NCBI GenBank assembly: GCA_033675265.1
Contig: JAUJYZ010000301.1
Coordinates: forward strand, 1-64,000
DNA length: 64,000 nt
Direction: 5' to 3'
From: Actinostola sp. cb2023
Lineage: Eukaryota > Cnidaria > Anthozoa > Actiniaria > Actinostolidae
Shown: piece by piece, positions 1 through 10,087 of the stretch
Layout of the letters: every line of letters starts with the position of its first letter
Position numbering within the stretch: the first letter of the stretch is position 1
Notes under the pieces: model-generated
Database searches by the model: none
What the model saw: the letters and a program-made list of their open reading frames with translations, nothing else
What the model was told of the DNA's origin: nothing
Position numbers and translations under genes: made by a program

Positions 1-289
1 TCAAGGTACACGGTTTTTTTTTTATTTTCTGGGCGTTTAAATAAATATTTTCACAAAACAAATCCCACCACGTTTCTAAGACTATGATAGGGTATTTTTT
101 TGGACAAAATATGAAAGACTTTTAATTTTTCGTCATGTGCCATATATTTTTGATTTCGCTTGGTATTAGTGGACATTCCCTCTTAACATAGTGAATGGAT
201 TCTCGTTTCTTTTCCACATTTATAAATTACAAGAGGGTTAGACCAAAGATAACTGTTGTATTACTTAGTTTCAGTAAAAGTAGTAAACA
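1..289. other. AT-rich flank, no gene seen
   Basis: No convincing exon, RNA gene or element end is visible. The short reading frames here show no recognisable domain. Confidence 0.5.
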
Positions 290-353
290 ATGATTTTTTC
301 ACGTGCTCACACATCATGTGTCAATCAAAATGTCTGAAACATAACATTCTCAC
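290..353 (+). repeat. Left half of a dispersed core repeat, split by a LINE
   Basis: This segment (CACGTGCT..CATGTGTCAATCAA..AACATTCTCAC) matches 28590-28645 and, inverted, about 34150-34220. In the 28-kb copy it runs straight on into the sequence found here at 10088-10275. The copy is therefore one repeat interrupted by the 354-10076 insertion. Confidence 0.75.
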
Positions 354-469
354 AGGTGATGGTGCACATGATCTTCGGGCAATGGCAGCCACGAATTCAT
401 AAGCTCCGCCAAAGGGGAGATTTAGATAGGAAATGTAATACAAAGTCTCTGTAAATAAGTCGAAATAAG

Positions 470-1314
470 ATGGGTAAAAACAAGAAACGTTCTCGACAAT
501 CAAACTCCGATAATACCGGCATAGAAAATGATCAATTTCAAGAACAAGCTCAACATCCAAGCTCCGAGGAGAACGGCCAAGACAGTCATCAAGAACAAGT
601 CGGTAAATGCTCGTTTTGATAACATGGAGAAGATGCTGCAAGAATATTTTGCGAATATAAGTGCAGAAATTAACTCTGTTAAGAACGATCTAGTGACAAT
701 GGTCAAAGAGCTGAAGAGCGATCTCTAGAAGCTATTAAATCCATCGAGATTGTATGGGCGGAGATCGAGGAGATTAAGGACAAAAGCAAAATCAAGAGCG
801 ACCAAATCGACAGCCTAATAGAAGAAAAATAACCAGCTCAAGGAAAAGAATTACCAACCTAGAAGATTATTCTCATAGAGAAAACGTTAGAGTTTATAAT
901 GTGCCGGAAGATAAGGATGAAGACTGCATCGCATTCGCCAGGGAACTGTCCGAAGCAGTTGGAAACGAATCCGGACCCATACAAATACATGCTGCTCACC
1001 GAATCGGGCCATTCAACAGAAATCAATCGCGCTCGAGGCCAATTATAATACGGTTCGTCAATCAGCAAGATAGAAATTTTTCTCTGGATGAACATTTAGC
1101 AAAACTAAGGAATGCTGAGGGCTACGAGAGAGTGTATATCGACGAAGATCTTTGGCCAACATCGGCGAAAAGAAGAGCAAAGCTTCGTGCAGCGATGAAG
1201 AATGCCAAACAGATGATGGCCCCTGGCAAAAAAGTCTACATACGGGGCAATTACCTGCACCTAGGATCAGATAAGTACAGCGTTAAAAACCTGCCTAGCC
1301 ATTTAATGGAATAA
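470..1314 (+). pseudogene. LINE ORF1 (L1 ORF1p-like RNA-binding protein), frameshifted
   Basis: In L1 elements ORF1p is a trimeric coiled-coil RNA chaperone that coats the element RNA. Here a basic start (MGKNKKRSRQ, from 470) is followed by a charged, coiled-coil-like stretch spread over several frames (528-830). The hallmark LEDYSHRENVR.Y.VPE region lies around 865-910, and an RRM/C-terminal domain is open from 901 to 1314 (HRIGPFN..RPIIIRFV). At least three frame changes and stops break it, so it is a relic. It sits upstream of ORF2 as in L1/Tx1 elements. Confidence 0.8.
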
Positions 1315-1639
1315 GAGAACTATTTCTATTTATTTAAGATATCAATGGTTTAACTTAATTTATCCATATTGACATCTCAGCCCGCACTTTTGAAGCTTAT
1401 TGCATGTCATTTACGGAGACCCGAAGATTGTACTTCAATCTCCCATCGTGCGCCAATGATGATAACTGTAGTTTTTCTCTTTAATACTTTCTCTAATCTT
1501 ACGAACCTTAATCACTGTTCCACTTTATAGTAGTTTTTTTAGTGTTATTTATTTATAAAGAGTATTTCAACAGCCATTTCAAACAATATGCACAGCACAT
1601 TTAAATTTCAAATTTTATACTTGAACATACGAAGCCTGG

Positions 1640-2303
1640 GGGAATACAAGGAAAAACAAAAAGATACTTAATTGGCTCTCTAAGCATAATGGTGTGCCTT
1701 TATGCAAGAAACCCATAGTACACAAGAAACAATGATTCAGTGGGCAAAAAGAACAAAAGGGTCATTGATAATGTCTCACGGGACATCTTGTAGCAGAGGC
1801 GTAGCAATCCTAATGGGTTGTAGACTGAATTTCAAAATTAAAGAACAAGTCATAGATCAAAATGGCAGATATATCATTGTCTTGAGTGAAATTGAAGGGA
1901 ATACTTTTTTGCTTGTTAATTCCTATCTGCCTAACTATGAAAACCAGCAAGTCTCAGTTTTAAAGGAAATTATTGAAAAAATCAGTTCTATCGACATTCC
2001 GGTTGAATCATATATTATTTGGGGTGGTCATCTCAACTTCGTTTTCGATACGACCTCGAAGCTTCAGGGGACAATCCTGAGAAAAAAATCAAATCGATTG
2101 AAACAATGGAAACCATTATGACAGAGTACGATCTTTGCGATATATGGAGAATTCGAAATCCAAGCAGTAAACGGTTCACCTGGAGGGGTAAAGCCAAGGT
2201 AGAAGTAGCACGACTTAAACGTTACATCGGTGACTTGACTACTTTCTTGTTTCTAATGAACTACAACCTTTTGTTGAAAAGTGTGATATTATACCTGCCC
2301 CTT
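1640..2303 (+). pseudogene. LINE ORF2, apurinic-like endonuclease domain, broken
   Basis: The endonuclease nicks target DNA for LINE insertion. Visible pieces are the N-terminal NIR.LG motif near 1625-1645, QETHST at 1705, CSRGVAIL and SYLPNY. IIWGGHLNF is the counterpart of the usual GGDFN, so the conserved Asp is His here. A frameshift near 2090-2110 moves the frame to a region reading DLCDIWR..KRFTWRG. Translation stops where a gypsy LTR begins at 2304, and the same protein resumes after the gypsy element at 6735. The catalytic change plus frameshifts mean it is dead. Confidence 0.85.
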
Positions 2304-2430
2304 TGTTAGGTATTGAGCAATTATGTATGCAACCTCGTTGTGATGTATGCAGCCTCGTTTAGGAGTTCATGGTTCAATAAAAGATGTCGGCCATGTGCTC
2401 GGTTGAGTGTCTTCTATGTTAAGTTATAAC
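2304..2430 (+). repeat. 5' LTR of the young gypsy element
   Basis: It begins TGTTAGG and ends TTATAAC. An AATAAA polyadenylation signal lies inside (TTCAATAAAAGATG). It is identical to 6608-6734. Confidence 0.95.
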
Positions 2431-2434
2431 ATAT

Positions 2435-2447
2435 TGGCGACGAGGAT
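2435..2447 (+). other. Primer binding site matching tRNA-Ser(GCT)
   Basis: TGGCGACGAGGAT begins four bases after the LTR. It is the complement of the 3' end of animal tRNA-Ser(GCT) including CCA (ATCCTCGTCGCCA) as I know it. Thirteen bases match before divergence. Confidence 0.75.
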
Positions 2448-2479
2448 TTCGGAAACGAAAACCCCACACAAAAACAGTC

Positions 2480-3797
2480 ATGGCTGCAGTCTATGGTAAA
2501 GTCGATAAATTCGACGCGAAAAGTCAGTCATGGGAAGACTACATCGAAGTCATGGGCCATTATTTCGTGGCGAACGGAATCGAGGATCAGCCACAGAGGA
2601 AGGCCATCCTTTTGGCTTCGGTGGGAGAAAAAACATACGCTTTGATCAAGAGTATCTGTCAGCCGTCCCGTCCGGCGGAAAAGTCATTCAATGAGTTGGT
2701 CAAGTTAGTTCAGGACCATCATACACCTAAACCATCTGAGATTGTACAACGCTACAAATTTCACACTCGAAGCAGAAAAGATGGCGAGACGATTCACGAG
2801 TTCGTGGCGGAGCTCCGGAGCCTAAGTAAGTACTGTAACTTCGGTGACACACTAAATAATATGCTTCGGGATCGCCTAGTAGTGGGTGTCAATGATGGAC
2901 ATATTCAAAGAAAAACTTTTGAATGAAACGACCTTGTCTTTTGATAAGGCAATGGAGATAGCCGTTGTCATGGAAACCACGCGTACAAATCTACAGGAAT
3001 TGCAAAAAGGTAGTCCAGAACCAGATAGTGTTGGTTTAAGTACCCCAGTAAATAAGATTCAGCATGGGTCTAACAGTAGAAGTCAACAGTATAGGGGGGG
3101 TCACACACAAAGCCCTACAAGAAACTACCCAACTACTAATAAAGCCCAAGCTGAGAGCAAAAATGAATGCTATCGTTGTGGGGGACTCCATAATTCCAAC
3201 AATTGTAAATTCAAGGATGAACGTTGCTTTGCTTGCAATAAACTAGGGCACATCAAAGCAATGTGCAAAGGGAGGAAAAAGCCTGCAGCATGCAATTCTG
3301 TAGAAGAGGAGGAGCCGGGAGAGGGGGATCCAGTGATGACAGTCTATCATGTGGGAAGCAAGGGTAAAGAACCCCCTATAATAATACCCTTGGAAATGGG
3401 AAACAAATCTATGCAGTTTGAGCTAGACACCGGTTGCCCAGTAACTCTGGTTAGTGAAGAATCTCTAAGGGATTGGTTGGGAGGAAAATCACTCCAGTTA
3501 CAGCCCAACAAAACCAGGCTGAAGACCTACACAGGAGAGCCCTTGAGGGTTCTAGGAACACTAGAGACAGAGATTAGTTACAAAGGTCAAGAAAAAAAGG
3601 CACAGATTGTAGTGGTAGAGGGTTCCGGCCCTAACCTCCTGGGGCGGGACCTGTTAAAGCAACTACCCATAATGTCAGTAAACCAAGTGACAGCAGCGTC
3701 AGATAAAGGGCTTGGGGAGGTACTCCAAAGACACCTCGAAGTTTTCAAGGATGAGTTAGGCACTCTCAAAGGAACTAAGGCAAAAAAATATATGTAA
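2480..3797 (+). CDS. Gypsy Gag plus aspartic protease, frames shifted in homopolymers
   Basis: Gag packages the element RNA and the protease matures the polyprotein. The start ATG at 2480 follows the primer site closely. The capsid-like part is open to 2926, then shifts frame at an A5 run (2911-2915) and continues to 3797. Two zinc knuckles are seen: CYRCGGLHNSNNC and CFACNKLGHIKAMC. The protease shows the active-site ELDTGCPVTLV and later GPNLLGRDLL. The frame closes at an A7 run (3782-3788), and a T7 run (3818-3824) separates it from pol. All three breaks are homopolymer length changes, so either the copy is only just inactivated or these are sequencing errors. Confidence 0.9.
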
Positions 3798-3836
3798 AGC
3801 CAGAGGCAACCCCAAGGTTTTTTTAAGCCCAGACAT

Positions 3837-6521
3837 TTGCCATATGCAATGAAGAGTAAAGTAGATGCTGAGTTAGATAGGCTAGTCAAGGCGGACATCC
3901 TAAAGCCAGTTAAATTTGCAGAATGGGCAGCGCCAATCGTGCCAGTCCTAAAACCAGATGGGTCCTTAAGGATTTGTGGGGATTACAAGGTGACAGTCAA
4001 TCAAGTATCCCAACTAGAGCAGTACCCCTTGCCCACCTTTGAGGATATATCTGCCAAGCTCGCAGGAGGTCAAAAGTTCTCAAAATTGGACCTCAGTCAT
4101 GCGTACCAACAATTAGTCTTAGATGAAGAATCCTCCAAGTATGTCACTATTAACACTCACAAGGGCTTGTTCACCTATACCAGACTCCCTTTTGGTATTA
4201 GTAGTGCCCCCGCTATATTTCAGAGAACAATAGAGAACGTTCTACAAGGTATCCTCAAGGTAGCAGTCTATATAGATGACATACTCATAACTGGCAACAG
4301 TGATGAGGAACATGTACAAACACTAGATAAGGTATTATCTAGACTAGAGGAGGCAGGTCTAAGATTGAAGAAAGGAAAATGTGTGTTTATGGCTGAAAGT
4401 GTTACGTATTTAGGTCATGTTATAGATTCAACAGGAGTCCACCCAGTGCAGGAGAAGGTCCAAGCTTTGCAGGAGGCCAGAGCCCCAACCAATGTGTCAG
4501 AGTTGAAGTCGTACCTTGGATTGCTAAACTACTACAACCGGTTCCTTCCCAACCTGTCAACAGCCCTCGCACCCTTACACAGGTTACTACGAAAGGGCGA
4601 ACCTTGGCAATGGAAAGACCAGGAACAGGCAAGCTTCGACAAATCTAAGCAGCTCATACTGTCTGCAGATGTTCTAGTACATTACTGCACAGAAAGGGAG
4701 CTCATATTGCAGTGTGATGCCTCACCCTATGGCGTTGGGGCGGTACTATCCCATCGCATGCCTGATGGTACAGACAAACCAATCAGTTTCGCGTCCAGGA
4801 CACTGAACCCAGCAGAACGTAACTACGCGCAACTGGATAAAGAGGGTTTAAGTGTGATGTTTGGCATCAAGAAATTTCACAAGTATCTGTATGGTCGTCC
4901 CTTTACCATACACACAGATCACAAGCCATTGGTGTCCCTCTTCAATGAGAAGAAACAAGTACCCACCACTGCGTCCCCAAGAGTCCAACGGTGGTCTGTG
5001 ACCTTACGAGGCTACGAGTACAGTATCAAGTTTAGAGCTGGTTCCGAGAATGGGAATGCCGATGCATTCAGCCGGTTGCCCTTACCCGTAACGGAAGAGA
5101 TGCAACCCACAGACCGAGTGTTGATGGTACAGGAGCTAGATAGCTTTCCCTTAACAGCAGAACAGTTACGTGCATGGACAGCAAAAGATCCGGTATTGGC
5201 TAACGTCAAGGAATACTTATTGCGAGGCTGGCCGGATGACACAGTAACGGTAGACCCCAAGCTGGCCACATACAAAGCGAAGAAGCTTGAGCTTAGTGTG
5301 CAAGATGGTTGTGTGCTGTGGGGGGCGCGCGTAGTTATTCCCCCGCAAGGAAGAAAGCTTGTTCTGGAAGAGTTACATCGAGCACACCCAGGAAACAACA
5401 GGATGAAGAGGTTAGCACGTTCGTACGTTTGGTGGCCATTAAAGGACAGGGACATAGAAGCAGTCGTGAAGCAGTGTGTTAATTGTCAAGTGCATGGGAA
5501 GTCCCCAGCAGTGGCCCCATTACACCCCTGGGAGTGGCCGGGGGAACCTTGGAAGAGACTTCACATGGACTATGCAGGCCCATTCATGGGTAAGATGTTG
5601 TTCATAGTAGTAGATGCCCACTCAAAGTGGGTAGAAGCGGAGATCATGAATTCCACAACTTCATCAGCTACAATAAGCAAGCTGCGCTCTATGTTTGCAA
5701 CCCATGGCTTGCCGGAGGTGTTGGTCTCGGACAACGCATCCAACTTTGTCAGTAGTGAGATGGAGGAATTTCTAAGTCAAAATGGTGTAGTCCACATCAC
5801 CTCAGCGCCTTACCATCCATCCACAAATGGTCTTGCAGAACGGACGGTGCAAACAATAAAGGAAGGATTAAAGAAGATGTCAGGAGAGACCATGGAAACC
5901 AAGCTGCAACGTGTCTTGTTCAATTACAGGATAACTCCGCACTCAACAACAGAGAAGTCACCAGCAGAGATGTTGATGGGACGGAAATTACGATGTAGGC
6001 TTGATCTGTTACATCCTAATCTGCAAGGCAAGATCCACGTCAAACAGATGAAGATGAAACAACTCCATGATCAACACGCAAAGCTTCGAGAGTTCTCTAC
6101 CGGTGATCCAGTTTACATGAAGAATTTTGGTCCAGGTCCACACTGGATTCCGGCAGTAGTGCAAGAAGTCACGGGTCCGCTGTCGTATACAGTGCTTCTT
6201 GGGGATGGTCGTATTCAGAGAAGGCATGTTGATCATCTGCGTGCTAAATGGGAACCTCAAGCTGACTTGCCAGTACTTCCACAACCAGAGGAACCCAGGG
6301 CTGTGGTTGTTGCCCCTTACCCCAATGATGATGTTCCTGTTTTTAAAGAGCAAGGGGTCTCGATGGAAGAGCAAGCTCCAATGCAAGATGACGCCCCTCC
6401 TAAGGAATGGATTGGAGAGAGCCCAGAGAAGATAGAGGTGCCACACACCCCACAGCAGTTAGAGCGATGCTCCAAGAGAGAAAGGAAGCCACCTGCTTAC
6501 CTGAAAGACTTTGTTACTTAG
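3837..6521 (+). CDS. Gypsy Pol: reverse transcriptase, RNase H, integrase
   Basis: This makes and integrates the cDNA copy. In the 894-residue frame the RT has LDLSHAYQQ (84-92), LPFG (117-120) and the catalytic YIDD (145-148). RNase H carries D294, E336 and D361 (TDHKPL). The integrase has the HHCC zinc site (H514, H518, C547, C550) and the D578, D632, E668 triad with 35 residues between the last two. A GPY/F-like module (GPLSY, about 780) precedes the C-terminal tail. The first ATG is probably not a true start, because RT sequence continues upstream across the T7 run, so Pol is normally fused to Gag-PR. All key residues are present. Confidence 0.95.
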   Translation: MPYAMKSKVDAELDRLVKADILKPVKFAEWAAPIVPVLKPDGSLRICGDYKVTVNQVSQLEQYPLPTFEDISAKLAGGQKFSKLDLSHAYQQLVLDEESSKYVTINTHKGLFTYTRLPFGISSAPAIFQRTIENVLQGILKVAVYIDDILITGNSDEEHVQTLDKVLSRLEEAGLRLKKGKCVFMAESVTYLGHVIDSTGVHPVQEKVQALQEARAPTNVSELKSYLGLLNYYNRFLPNLSTALAPLHRLLRKGEPWQWKDQEQASFDKSKQLILSADVLVHYCTERELILQCDASPYGVGAVLSHRMPDGTDKPISFASRTLNPAERNYAQLDKEGLSVMFGIKKFHKYLYGRPFTIHTDHKPLVSLFNEKKQVPTTASPRVQRWSVTLRGYEYSIKFRAGSENGNADAFSRLPLPVTEEMQPTDRVLMVQELDSFPLTAEQLRAWTAKDPVLANVKEYLLRGWPDDTVTVDPKLATYKAKKLELSVQDGCVLWGARVVIPPQGRKLVLEELHRAHPGNNRMKRLARSYVWWPLKDRDIEAVVKQCVNCQVHGKSPAVAPLHPWEWPGEPWKRLHMDYAGPFMGKMLFIVVDAHSKWVEAEIMNSTTSSATISKLRSMFATHGLPEVLVSDNASNFVSSEMEEFLSQNGVVHITSAPYHPSTNGLAERTVQTIKEGLKKMSGETMETKLQRVLFNYRITPHSTTEKSPAEMLMGRKLRCRLDLLHPNLQGKIHVKQMKMKQLHDQHAKLREFSTGDPVYMKNFGPGPHWIPAVVQEVTGPLSYTVLLGDGRIQRRHVDHLRAKWEPQADLPVLPQPEEPRAVVVAPYPNDDVPVFKEQGVSMEEQAPMQDDAPPKEWIGESPEKIEVPHTPQQLERCSKRERKPPAYLKDFVT

Positions 6522-6595
6522 AACAGTAATCATACACCATGTTACGAACCACATTGAGTTCCTTAGTTTTCTGTCTGTTATGTAAGGACAAACTT

Positions 6596-6607
6596 AAGGA
6601 AAGGGAG
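6596..6607 (+). other. Polypurine tract
   Basis: AAGGAAAGGGAG lies directly before the 3' LTR, the expected place for the plus-strand primer. Confidence 0.8.
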
Positions 6608-6734
6608 TGTTAGGTATTGAGCAATTATGTATGCAACCTCGTTGTGATGTATGCAGCCTCGTTTAGGAGTTCATGGTTCAATAAAAGATGTCGGCCATGT
6701 GCTCGGTTGAGTGTCTTCTATGTTAAGTTATAAC
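6608..6734 (+). repeat. 3' LTR of the young gypsy element
   Basis: Identical to the 5' LTR and followed by CCTT, the second copy of the target duplication. Confidence 0.95.
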
Positions 6735-7440
6735 CCTTCGACAGACCATTTGGCCATAACTTTAAAGCTAAGAGCTTTTCAAGATAATAACAGAGGACCT
6801 GCCTTCTGGAAGTTGAACAACTCCCTTGTTGACAATGAAGAATTGGTAATAGGTTTCAAACAGGAATTAAAAAAGTTAAAAGAGTCCATGAAAAAGGAAA
6901 ACATAAACGATCCACAATTAAGATGGGAACTAATCAAATATGAAGCAAAACTTATCAAAGTGTCGAAGGTCAAAATATAAAGAACTTGAGGATCACATCA
7001 AATCAATAGAAAACATAAGTGGATGGGAAAAAAAGGATGACCTAATTGTTAAACATGATGCATTAATGAAAGCGTTTGAAGAAAAAAGTAATTATATAAC
7101 AGAGGGAATAATCGTTCGATCAAGAACTACGTGGTATGAATTTGGAGAGAAAAAATTATAAATATTTTTTGACCCTGGAAAAGCGGAACAAAGCAAAAAC
7201 ACACATTAGGAAACTAATTGATGAGAATTCAAAAGAAACAACTAGACCTAATGAAATCCTTGTAAACATTTATCAACACTTTAGTAAAATATTTCAAACC
7301 AAATCAAGGAAAACAGTGTCTGAATGCAAAGTTTTTCTTTCGGAGCTTCAAGTTCCTTCTTTATCTTGGAAGAGAGAGAACGCTGCGAAGGGGTGCTATC
7401 AATAGAGGAATGCTGTAAAGCTTTAATGTACCAGGGGACC
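6735..7440 (+). pseudogene. LINE ORF2, region between endonuclease and RT
   Basis: Continues the protein interrupted at 2303. The endonuclease C-terminus (TDHLAITL, then GPAFWKLNNSL) is followed by a lysine-rich linker typical of L1 ORF2 (TWYEFGEK, then FLTLEKRNKAKTHI). There are frame changes near 6965, 7145 and 7370. It is cut at about 7440 by a foldback element. Confidence 0.85.
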
Positions 7441-7443
7441 TTT

Positions 7444-8099
7444 GTGACCACTGTTCACTGAAAGCCGCGTAGCGCGCTAACCACTCGTCCAACATGTATA
7501 AAAGTATACATTTTCTTAAAGCTGAATAAATGTAGATTCTAAATATGCTTGAGGTTATTTCCTATTTTGTAAATATTTTTTGTTATTGCACATTTTAGAA
7601 AATTCGACCGGCCTTGTTCAAAGAGAATTGTGCACGCGGGAATTCACTCGATTTTTAAACGGGAAGTGCCATTGTAATGAGCACACTTTGTTCTAAAAAA
7701 CCGTGTCTCCTATTTCCGATAAACGCTTTTGTTGAGGAGATATTTGCTGTCAAAATTCATTAATGTGTTTTTTAAGCGATTTACACATAAATCATCAAAT
7801 AACTTTTAAACGAGGCAACGTATCAAAAATCGGAGACACGGTTTTTTAGAACAAAGTGTGCTCATTACAATGGCACTTTCCGTTTAGAAATCGATTGAAT
7901 TCCCGCGTGCACAATTCTCTTTGAACAAGGCCGGTCGAATTTTCTAAAATGTGCAATAACAAAAAAATATTTACAAAATAGGAAATAATCTCAAGCATAT
8001 TTAGAATCTGCAATTATTCAGCTTTAAGAAAATGTATACTTTTATACATGTTGGACGAGTGGTTAGAGCGCTACGCGGCTTTCAGTGAACAGTAGTCAC
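7444..8099. mobile_element. Foldback/MITE with about 280-bp inverted arms
   Basis: GTGACCACTGTTCACTGAAA at the left pairs with its near-perfect complement ending at 8099. Arms run about 7444-7720 and 7830-8099 around a loop of about 110 bp. The outermost 60 bp hold a tRNA-like segment (GGACGAGTGGTTAGAGCGC on the + strand at 8053). LINE coding resumes on the far side at 8101. I could not settle a target duplication. Confidence 0.85.
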
Positions 8100-8100
8100 T

Positions 8101-8389
8101 GTGGGAAGACATTAAAGACGACCTGGTAGGTTGTTTGAACTGTGGTTTTAGGAACTCATCGTTTACTACCTCACAAAGACAAATTATTATAAACCGGGCA
8201 AAGATGGTAGATACCTCGATTCGTGAAGACCTATAAGCCTAATCAACGTAGACGTCAAAAGTAAAGCATTAAGCAATAGGATAATTAACATATTACCAGG
8301 TCTGATCAGTGAAGATCAATTTGCATTTGTTAAAAGAAGAACAATTGACGAACTGGTTAGAATTATTGAAGACGTCATGGACTACATTA
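8101..8389 (+). pseudogene. LINE ORF2, start of reverse transcriptase
   Basis: The reading shows WEDIKDDL, then a region equal to the L1 RT motif RPISL.NVD..KALSNRI and ISEDQFAFVKRRTI. A stop falls inside the RPISL block. The domain is cut before the catalytic motif by the hAT-like element at 8390. Confidence 0.85.
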
Positions 8390-9184
8390 CAGGGGCGGAT
8401 CCATTTTTTTTTAAAACAGGGGGTTGTGTTATCTGAGCGGCGAAAAGCCGCGAACTACTAGGGGGGTTTGGGGGCATGCCCCCCCAGAAAATTTTGAAAT
8501 CTACAAGCTCTGAAATGCAATTTTTAGAGATCTGGAGTTGTTTTATTACAGTAACACAACAAAACTCAATTTTCAGTAAAATTGTGAGTTTATTGGACAT
8601 CCAACAAAGATGCTTGGAAGAGTCTTCTTGGGTGAGCTAGTGTGTAAAACTAAGTTTCGAAAAGCGAAGAAATTTAAAAAGCACCTTCAAGTTAGTAAAC
8701 AATCTCAGTTCGTACATTCTCAGCGCTGTGCACGTGTTCCACTTGTGACGTCACATCACGTGACTTTACGAAAACAACCCGAACAGTCGAATCACTTTTT
8801 CGCGGATTTTTTCGAGTTAGAGATAACTTTTGGCAACATTTTCTCGATTTCAACAACAAGTGTAGTCTTTAAATTTGCTTTGGGTGTTTTTCCGGATTTG
8901 TTAAATTATTTTCCAAAAAATGTCATATTTACGTGAGACCTTGCCTTGAACTTTTGCCGCTAAAAAAAGGCAGGTTCTTTCAGTTATCAGTCAAACCGAC
9001 CTCGAAGTTGAACGGTCGTGCAAACAGTATAGGAATTAATTATATTAATTATATTATTCTTACGAGGGAGAGAGCTGAAAGGCAAGAGGGACCTACGGAC
9101 AGACATATACAAGTATTTAAAAAATATCCATAGGGGGGGGGGGGGGGTTGCAACCCCCAGAACCCTCCCCTGGATCCGCCCCTG
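8390..9184. mobile_element. Non-autonomous hAT-like element, 795 bp, 5-bp TSD
   Basis: Terminal inverted repeats CAGGGGCGGATCCA and TGGATCCGCCCCTG are flanked by CATTA on both sides (8385-8389, 9185-9189). CAGGGGCGG-type ends with 5-8 bp duplications fit the hAT group. No transposase frame is visible. Confidence 0.85.
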
Positions 9185-9189
9185 CATTA

Positions 9190-9649
9190 ACAGTGTTTGT
9201 TTTTACGCAGGAAAACCATTAACATACATGTATACAGTACCGCTCAAATGTTTCCGCACTTACGTATATTTCTCGTTTATTATTGTTGGTTTGACAAAGG
9301 ATGATGTAACTTGGTCCCTTTGGGCATTTTCCCCTAGTGATTGGTTACATCATCCTTTGTTTTCCTTAGCGTATATATCCTTGTAACACAGTAGGTAATC
9401 TTTACATTTTTATCATTTTTATCCTGTACATATTCATGATTATATTTTTTTTCTGAAGAAGGCTGAATTGCCGAAACGTTAATATATTATTTGGAACAGT
9501 CAGAGGTTGCCTGCGTCTCTTCTTCTTTGTTACATTTAATCTAGAAATATATAATATATATATATGTATTGTAATAATAATATCTATTGATATTGACATA
9601 CCTTGTACATAAACTGAGATATATACTATTACTTGCATATCCAGATATA
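9190..9649. repeat. Repeat-derived stretch with hairpin, origin unclear
   Basis: Begins soon after the hAT-like element. At about 9232 it has CAGTACCGCTCAAA, the same end as the TA element at 36633, but no partner end is nearby. A 17-bp inverted repeat (ACAAAGGATGATGTAAC at 9292, complement ending 9360) forms a hairpin. A short motif with a hammerhead-like core lies at 9453-9477. No gene is seen. Confidence 0.5.
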
Positions 9650-9998
9650 CAGTCAATTGCAAAAATTCTGGCCGCTACGAAGTATCAGTATATCAATAAA
9701 TAGTATCAGTATATCAATAAATAAAGTTATATCAGTATATCAATAAATAAAGTTTATGTATGTATGTATGTATGTATGTATAATATATCAGGTGCATTAT
9801 AGGTAATTATTACATAATCGAAAATTCCCCTTAAAGTGGGTTGACGCCAGCAAAGTTGGTAGAAATATTTAGTATAATATTTATTTTAGTCTTACGTTTG
9901 TTGTTTGTAAATTTTGCTTCATTTAATAGTATTAGTGATGCACCCGATATATTGATATATTGATATACTGTGGCGGCCAGAATTTTTGCAAATGACTG
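9650..9998. mobile_element. TA-flanked MITE, 349 bp
   Basis: Ends CAGTCAATTGCAAAAATTCT and its near complement, each bordered by TA (9648-9649, 9999-10000), as in Tc1/mariner insertions. The interior has repeated TATCAGTATATCAATAAATA units and a (GTAT)n run at about 9756-9781. It is non-coding. Confidence 0.85.
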
Positions 9999-10087
9999 TA
10001 TTATGTAAAGAATTATAATACTTGAATAATTATAATAATTATAATAAAAATAATAAAAATAATAAAATATAAAATAAACATTCTCAC

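Larger units (their letters stand above)
2304..6734 (+). mobile_element. Young Ty3/gypsy retrotransposon, identical 127-bp LTRs
   Basis: Two LTRs of 127 bp (2304-2430 and 6608-6734) are identical base for base, implying very recent insertion. A CCTT target duplication (2300-2303, 6735-6738) flanks it. Removing the element and one duplicate restores the interrupted LINE endonuclease frame. Inside are a tRNA-Ser-type primer site, gag with two zinc knuckles, protease, RT, RNase H, an HHCC/DDE integrase and a polypurine tract, in the gypsy order PR-RT-RH-IN. No envelope-like frame follows pol. The protein resembles the K02A2.6-like proteins common in invertebrates. Confidence 0.95.
354..10076 (+). 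mobile_element. L1-like LINE copy with nested insertions, 11-bp TSD
   Basis: AACATTCTCAC is present at 343-353 and 10077-10087, exactly where an uninterrupted copy near 28640 has it once. An A/T-rich tail (about 10013-10076) precedes the right duplication, as expected for target-primed reverse transcription. Inside are ORF1 and ORF2 pieces of an L1/Tx1-type non-LTR element, all frameshifted. Later insertions are a gypsy element, a foldback, a hAT-like element and a TA MITE. ORF2 is lost after the first part of the RT, so the 3' half is deleted or replaced. The continuity of 9190-10076 with the LINE is not proven. Confidence 0.7.

Noticed and set aside
6522..6607. Envelope gene of the gypsy element
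   Set aside because: Fewer than 100 bases separate the pol stop from the 3' LTR, so there is no third gene and no sign of an infectious retrovirus.
8053..8092. tRNA gene
   Set aside because: Only an A-box-like half is present; no acceptor stem or B-box follows, and the same sequence occurs inverted at the other foldback end.
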